Source: Cyprinodon diabolis
Lineage: Eukaryota > Chordata > Actinopteri > Cyprinodontiformes > Cyprinodontidae
Assembly: GCA_030533445.1 (NCBI GenBank)
Contig: CM060083.1
Span: 26,482,166 to 26,546,165 of the forward strand
Reading direction: 5' to 3'
Length of the DNA stretch: 64,000 nucleotides
Shown: positions 57,447-64,000 of the stretch, piece by piece
Layout of the letters: every line of letters starts with the position of its first letter
Position numbering within the stretch: position 1 is the first letter of the stretch
Program-made: the position numbers and the translations under genes
The notes under the pieces: generated by a model
Database searches by the model: none
Told to the model about the DNA's origin: nothing
Seen by the model: the letters and a program-made list of their open reading frames with translations, nothing else

Positions 57447-58019
57447 CTAAATGGAAAAGACAATGCAGATGTTAAATGAAATAATAAAAAATCAAAACAC
57501 AAAGGATATTTCATTTTATTACTTAAAAAGGAGATACCGAGACTTTAAAAAGATGCCTTATTCTTTTAAAATGATCTAGCATTACATCTACAAACTTTCA
57601 TGTGACTATTATGAGATAAGCAAATACAACATACTGCTAAATTATGAAGTAAAAGAAGAGGAAACACAATTTTAAAATTTTGTCTTGCAAATTCATATAT
57701 AAAATTCTGGCTTGCATTGAATTAATCTACCTAATTTATTACTTCATAGAATCTAATTTCAACTACTTAGTCATTAGGGGTATTTCCCTACCAGTGTTGC
57801 ACCCATTCAGTATAAAATATTGTCAATTTTTTTTTTTTGCATTGTATAATAACGTGCAATACTTTCTGTATCCTTCAGAAAAGCACTCTGATGTTACCAC
57901 CATGTTAGAGTTGTGTGTCCAGGGTGATGTGCAGTAGGCTGAAGGTTAAGTGTTGCTTTAACCTCACTATAGAATGTCTTTCCTCATGTCTGCTATTTCC
58001 TCAACATTACTGTAAATTG

Positions 58020-58175
58020 AAAATGTGTGGATCATAGGACTAATAGCTGTGGAGTTGACAGATTCTCCCATCTGAACATTGGATCTGTTAGTATGATCTA
58101 ATTAAATTCACTCTGTAAAGTGCCATTTCACATGTGTTGTTAACTGGTTCCATATAAATAAAAGTGATTTGATCT
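58020..58175 (+). repeat. Decayed L2-type LINE tail in an eys intron
   Basis: The end ctctgtaaagtgccatttcacatgtg...tataaataaaagtgatttga follows the pattern of the intact tails (gtaaagtgccttgagatgac...ctatataaataaa) with substitutions. It has no coding capacity. Confidence 0.5.
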
Positions 58176-58589
58176 CTGCAGCTGTTCCAGATATAGAAGC
58201 GTTTTTGCTTTTTTCTCTGATTGATGCTGACATTGTAAAGACTTAACAATTAGGTTGAAAGCCAGGTCTTTTTTTCCCCTGACAGGTAAAGATGGAAACA
58301 TATCTTAGTACATGATTTCTGAGGAAATTGATTGCACTGAATTTTACTCCGGGGTGTTAGAGTGAAGGGGTCTGAATAAAAATGTATATCGCAATTTGTG
58401 CTTTGTGAAACATTTCAAAAACAAATGATGCACTATGCACAAATTTTTCTTGAGTTAGCCTTAAAAAATACAAATGAAATACGTGGGGTTTTCTTATTTG
58501 TTGCAGTGTAAAAAAGGGTAAAAATACAATGCCTATAAATAATGTTGTAAGAGAGAAAAAAAAAGGATGGATTGGTTCCGTGTTGCAAC

Positions 58590-58762
58590 CTGTCTCGCAG
58601 TGGCTTCCTGCAGTTCCCAAGGGGCACTGGCAGGTAAATCCATTTGGCAGAGGGATGCAGGTGGAGCCGTGGGCACAAAGAGGAGGGGGGGTATGTTCAG
58701 GATCACACACAGACACGGTTTCCGTACAGAGGGCTCCTTTCCATCCAGGCTGGCACTGGCAG
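58590..58762 (-). CDS. eys: eys exon: end of one EGF repeat plus a full EGF repeat
   Basis: This 173-nt exon runs from the acceptor catgtacag (ending 58763) to the donor ACAG/GTTGCA. Its first base completes a Tyr codon left by the upstream exon, which places Tyr just before Cys in the EGF text YCQCQPGWKGALC. A whole EGF-like repeat follows: CDPEHTPPPLCAHGSTCIP, then FTCQCPLGTAGSHC. The phase into the next exon (G + CT) fits. The phase match fixes the start where the polypyrimidine tract is poor. Confidence 0.9.
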
Positions 58763-59479
58763 CTGTACATGGGAACAGTCAAACACATTGTAATGCCTGT
58801 ATACTGTGTCATTCTCTTTATACACAGTCATGTTCTTTTTTTGAAATGCTTTGCTTTCCTTTTTTAGTTCAATGTATTCTTTAGGTAATATACATTTAGA
58901 CAAAAATAATAAATAAAAAATGAAAATCACAGGGTAATCTAATAATTTTTCCCATGCCTGTACATGCTTTGTAACCAGAGAGTTCAGGGTTTCACTATAT
59001 TTATAATAAGTATCTGCAAACACAGCATGTTCCTACCAGCTGGAAAGTTGCTGTTTTCGTTCCTGTCACTAAATTCAATTGTTCCAAAACAGTTTGTGAT
59101 TTTCGACCAGAAGTTTTGATGAAAATTTCCGAAAGGTTTATTGGAGGATTTAAAGTAGACTGGACATTTTTTTTTAGATCCCATCGATATATAGGGCTTA
59201 CAGAAAGGTAGAAGATGCAGTCTTTACTAGATATACCTGCTTTTTAAAACCCTGGGCCTGTATCACAAAGATCCTCAAAGTTCTCACAGTGAGCTCATAG
59301 ATTCCTGTCAAGAACGCCTCGCTTAACACTGATTCAGATAGTTGCTGAAAGCAATTCTAATCAAGTGAGAGAGTGTGTTTGACCCTTTCTATGTGTTGCA
59401 CTGTTAATAGGAGTTGTGTCTCATTGATATTATATATATAAAAAAAAACTCTTAAGAAAAAGTTATAGTCTTTGGACTG

Positions 59480-60160
59480 CTTTGGTCTTTGAAAAAAAAG
59501 CTGATTGGTCAGTCACTTTATTTGGATGGGAACTGATCTCAGATAATAAAGTAAACAATCTTGGTGTTATTCTTTATCAGGACCTGTCATTTCAATCCCA
59601 TATCAAAGAAGTTCTAGAATGTCCTTTCATTTCTGGAATATTTCAAAAATTAGAAACATCCTGTCCAGGGGTGATGCTATGAAACTAGTCCATGCATTTT
59701 ATTACTTCAAGGCTGGACTATTGTAATTCCTTACAACCAGGAAGTCCACAAACTGTAGTTCAAAGCCTTCAGCTGATCAAAAATGCTGCAGCCAGAGTTC
59801 CAATGAAAATAAAAAGACATAATATTTCTCCCATCCAAGCTTCTCTTCATTGGCTTCCTGTTAAATTTAGAATAGATTTTAATTTGAAATATCAGACTTT
59901 CATTTGTAGATGTTTCCTTCGCTTTTAACACAATCCAAACTTTTATTTAATTAAGATGCTACTTTAACAGTTTGTGACAATCTGCAGGGGTGGAGTAAGA
60001 ATGTATAAAGGCCTTGCAGATTTTAAACATTGACTACTGGGTTACCTCAAGGCTGTGTATTGTCACCTCTACTTTTAATTTTATCCATAACTATGTGTCA
60101 AAGGAGACATGAAAACAGGTTCATCATAAAGAATGCAGATGACTGACTGTGAATGCAAAA
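59480..60160 (+). mobile_element. L2/Rex1-group LINE fragments in an eys intron
   Basis: First fragment (59520-59930): LGVILYQDLSFQSHIKEV, then HFITSRLDYCNSLQPGS and LQLIKNAAARVPMKIKRHNI, HWLPVKFRIDFNLKYQTF. This is the C-terminal end of an L2 reverse transcriptase with frameshifts. Second fragment (60035-60150): PQGCVLSPLLLIL and then FIIKNADD, the polymerase palm motifs of a non-LTR RT with the YADD/FADD box decayed to NADD. The order is not that of one intact element, so at least two truncated copies or a rearrangement are present. The first fragment is clearly related to the one at 16975-17345. Confidence 0.75.
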
Positions 60161-60671
60161 AAAAGGCTCATCTGCTCTTTTTCTGCTTCTTTGATTTCTG
60201 CTATTTTGACGGCACAAAACTATAATGCCTATGTTTTAATGTGTTTTACTGTAATAGGTTTGAGCTTTTTAGTTGGTGTTATGGATTGGACATACAACCT
60301 AAATGGACAGGGTTTTTCATTTCAGTAGATTCAGTTAAATTGTCTTCTAGACTGACTGGAAAGGGCAAACAATCAGTTAGATCCCAGCAGAGTGAATGCC
60401 TCCTTCTGTTTTAAAAGATGACTTTCATTCCTTTTACAGTAAGTCGCAGATTCTTCCCTCCAGATGGAGGTGTTTAGCCCTAAATATGGAGAAAGATGTT
60501 TTAAGAAAAGTTCTTGTTGCTGTTACTGAAATGAACAAGCCAAACCACTGCCAAGTTTTGAACCACTACAGAACTAATCCACTAAAAGGTATAATTATAA
60601 TAAACTCAAACCTTAATTAGAAAGTGGAGTCACTGAAAAATATAAAGCAAATTAATCCCAAACTGACTTAC

Positions 60672-60846
60672 TAAACTGATGAACCAGAATCCACACACAT
60701 CCCTTCATTCCTGCAGTGTACATGAGCACAGGGGGTGACTCCACATTGACCCACACTGCGCCCGAAGGCTGGGTGCCCTGCAGGTTGCCCCAACACTTGA
60801 AACTTCCCATCTCTCCTGGTCCGAAACTGAACATCGAAAATGCAGC
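60672..60846 (-). CDS. eys: eys exon: end of a laminin-G domain plus start of an EGF repeat
   Basis: This 175-nt exon runs from the acceptor ttctctcacag (ending 60847) to the donor TTTA/GTAAGT. It encodes the end of a LamG domain ([20 protein letters not shown]) and the beginning of an EGF-like repeat ([20 protein letters not shown]) that the next exon completes. It is the most upstream eys exon found. Earlier exons must lie beyond 64000. An ATCT tract starts ~40 bases upstream of its acceptor. Confidence 0.9.
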
Positions 60847-60888
60847 CTGTGAGAGAAGTCAACAAAAATGTCAGAGAGGCATATTTTC

Positions 60889-61078
<190 letters not shown>

Positions 61079-64000
61079 TCAATGTGGGAGTATCTTTTCT
61101 TTTCTTACACATTTGAAGATATGTCACAAGCTTTGATCCATCCGTTAAAAAAGGGGTCAACTTTTAAATTTAATTCTTCACAAAAGGGACCTACTCCAAC
61201 TGTTATCAAGCCTCTCCATCACAACATTGCTTTCTGTTATTATAATTCAATTTTACCATGGAAATATTTGCTTTGGCCTGCACCTCTAGCGCTCAAAGCC
61301 TTCTATAAATAAAAAGGGCCAAACTCGACCCTTACAGTCATCTGCCCATGCAGACTCTACTCTCAGCTGCATTAGTCATTGGCATAAAAAGGATGCAGGG
61401 GAAATGTCATGCCCAACCATGAATATTCATGGCATGATGCTGTCTACTTGGCGGATTCTAGTAGTTGTCATGCAAACACACACAGCCCTAAAAAGCAAAA
61501 TTCATGAGGAAGATTGGAAAAGATGGTGTGCTTTGATTAGGCAGTGTGCACATCAGTTCATTCAGGGGAACCAGTAAACTTGAGGAGTTAGTAAGAGTAA
61601 CACAGCCGGTTTGTAAAGCCTTAACTTAATTTGAATTTTGTTGCATTACATATACAGATGTATACTATAACATTTGCCAAAATTTCTTTGTAACTAATAA
61701 AGTGTTATCTGATTGACCAAAAGAAATTAGCATATATTGGTCTGAAGTAGAAGGTAAATTATAAATGGTTTAAAAATATTTATAAATAAATATCTGAACA
61801 TTTTGGCATGAATATTGCTTGACTTAGTATTCTGTCATTTGACTTTGAAACCTTGAGAAAAACTGTACAACCAAACGCCTACAACAGTGATTGGTAAAAA
61901 CAGACTGTCAATAAATTAACCTTAGTACAAATGTGGGTGTTTTGTTAGGCCTAAGAAGTTTTTACAGGTCATTAGTGAAAAAAACAGCATAATTAAGATC
62001 AATGAATGCATCAGGTAGATCAGGATTAAAGTTGTGTGGAAGTTTAATCATGATTAAAATATAAAAAAATGTCCCAAGCTTTTACAAACCATATTACTAT
62101 GCTGTCCCAGTTTCAAGATGCTGTTAACACTCCACAAACTGGCCTTTATAGAACAGTGAAAAAAGAGTTATTGTTTTATTAAAAAAAAAAAGCTAGCCTA
62201 GTCCTGTTTACATTTAGCCACAAGTCATCTAAAGGACACAGCAAACGTGTGAAAGAATGAGCTCCCCTCTTATGAAACCAAAATGAAATATTTAGGTCTA
62301 CATGCTATTTTTCAACAAGACAGAGAAGCTGGTTAGTTCATGTGTGGAGATAAAGTAACTGCAGGGTAACTCTGGGGGAAAGTTTATGCTGGAACATTTT
62401 AAAACTCACAACCTTAAACATACAGACAAAGCAACAATTATTACAAGTATGTTGTTTTTAAGAAATGATTTATTCATTACAGAACCGACTCCAACTGAGA
62501 ATCTGCAGCAAGAATTGCTTTACATACAATTCAAGTGAACTTGAACTATTCTGAAAAGAATGGAATAATATTTTCAGTTTTCTAGATTCACAAGGCTGTT
62601 AGATGCATGTTTGAAAAGGACTCGCAAGTAGAATAGCATTGAAAAGTGGTTCAACAAAACTACAGTCTCCCGTCGGCTGAATAAAAGTTTGTGCCATGCT
62701 TTTATATAATTTTTGTAAGCATGCATTACTTTCCTCCTACTTCCTAACTATACACAACTTAAATGCTGTTCAGACCATCCTTGCTTTTTCAGTTTTACTT
62801 TTCCATTTTGTTGCTCTCAAGGCATATCAAGATACAATACAAAGATGAAAGATACATTGAACAAAAACAACGAAAAAAAAAAAAGGTAATTTAACAATTT
62901 CTTAAAGGAAAATATAGCTAAATGTGTCTTTATAATGTCACAAAATGTAAGTATTTTCTAGAGGTATGAAGACTTTTGAAAACCATTGTATTTTAATTCA
63001 TGCATAGCACTTTGAATTGTTTATGTACTGAATTGTGGTGAATTGGCCTTACCTTTAAGTAAAAAAATGAAAATCTACTTATTTTCTGTTTTTATACATT
63101 TCTTTCTTTCTTTTTTTTTATTTCATTAAATCAAACTAAGGGACTTTTTATCCCCTGCTGTAGCAGTCAGACAGCATCCTCATTCACTTTTCCACCAGGG
63201 GAGTGTGGATCTGTTGATAACTGGGACTGAAGTGCATTATCAGTGTGTTCAGTGCCAGCCATCATGATTAGGGCTCCAGGAAGGTCACACAGATCTGATT
63301 AGACGCTCATGAGTTCTCATTACATCCTGAGTAGAAAGGTTACGGTTCCACCGGTGTGGCCCTGTTCAGGTAGTGCTCTCCAGCAGGCGATAGTGACACA
63401 GTTAATGCAGCAGGAAAGGAGCAATGTTTTAGTTTGGCTGATTTTATTTCTGCAGCTTTATCTGGAAAATGTTGAAAACACTTCTAGATTATAAAGGAAA
63501 ATACATTTAGAGGAATTTAGTCCCGTATGAATAAAAACCTTTTGTTCCACTCAGATGTTACTTTTTATATAGCAAGCTTCATTGCTATGGTGCAGAAATA
63601 GCCAAATATGGTTATAGTGGTATTCATAGCAGCTGTCATCATTACTGTTGTGGCAATTTTTGCAGTAGAGCTCTGCACATTAGCAGGCACAATGAATATC
63701 CTCCAAAATCATTTCTCACACAGGGTCACTAGGGAGAGAGCCTAAATGACGTTGGTGTTGACAAAAGATTATTTGGATAGTGCTCTTGTTCAAGTGACTT
63801 ATCAGCAGTGGAATGAATTTAACCACAACACACTGTACGGGGTGTGAAGCAATTACAGAGTGCGGATAAAATCAACCTCAAAGCTCTGTTCTGGCCTGTA
63901 ATTCCCTTTTCATTACAGACCTTCCCTCTGCTTGCACAAAGACAGAGATCCTGGGAGAAAGTCCAAACCCCTGCACTCCCTCTGCAGATAGCCGTTTTGG
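61079..64000 (-). other. eys: eys intron, no exon found
   Basis: I searched the minus strand for EGF-like cysteine spacing or laminin-G text and found none. The stretches 61330-61580, 63150-63420 and 63700-64000 are non-repetitive with balanced composition and could be regulatory. The first includes the palindrome CCATGAATATTCATGG (about 61417-61432). Nothing else is recognised. Confidence 0.55.

Noticed and set aside
61079..64000. Further upstream eys exons
   Set aside because: No minus-strand segment shows EGF cysteine spacing or laminin-G text flanked by splice sites.

Overview
This window is vertebrate DNA, almost certainly from a ray-finned (teleost) fish. The genes have many short exons with canonical GT..AG introns, and the introns hold repeat families typical of teleosts: hAT elements with 8-bp target duplications, a Tc1 element, L2/Rex1-type LINE pieces and AC/AT/ATCT microsatellites. 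The species cannot be fixed from the sequence alone. Four protein-coding genes can be assembled from splice sites, reading phase and remembered family sequences.

Layout. (1) 1-24,800, minus strand: the 5' part of khdrbs2 (SLM1, a STAR-family KH RNA-binding protein). Coding exon 1 (24378-24468) and exon 2 (555-682) are separated by a ~23.7-kb intron full of transposon remnants. The rest of the gene lies beyond position 1. (2) 24,800-31,028: intergenic DNA with an L2-type LINE tail, a second LINE tail split by a hAT insertion, and a CRE/E-box region with a splice donor that may be the asrgl1 promoter. (3) 31,029-37,969, plus strand: asrgl1 (isoaspartyl peptidase/L-asparaginase), six coding exons, 310 residues. 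(4) 40,890-54,030, plus strand: phf3 (PHD finger, TFIIS-like and SPOC domains), one non-coding plus fifteen coding exons, 1654 residues. (5) 55,942-60,846, minus strand: the last four exons of eys (eyes shut), with alternating laminin-G and EGF-like domains. The rest of eys lies beyond position 64,000. phf3 and eys converge tail to tail.

The genes do not form a pathway. They mark a conserved block (khdrbs2, phf3 and eys are near each other on human 6q11-q12) with asrgl1 as an unexpected member. The most striking non-genic structure is in phf3, in the intron after the PHD-finger exons (46959-47662). It is a foldback element with 262-bp arms that are exact reverse complements, a centre made of three 39-bp palindromic repeats, and a 13-bp direct duplication at its borders. 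Other structures worth a look are a 50-bp perfect palindrome touching the Tc1 element, two sibling hAT elements with exact 8-bp target duplications, a 149-bp tandem duplication just upstream of the phf3 first exon, and a ~190-bp ATCT tract starting about 40 bp from an eys splice acceptor.
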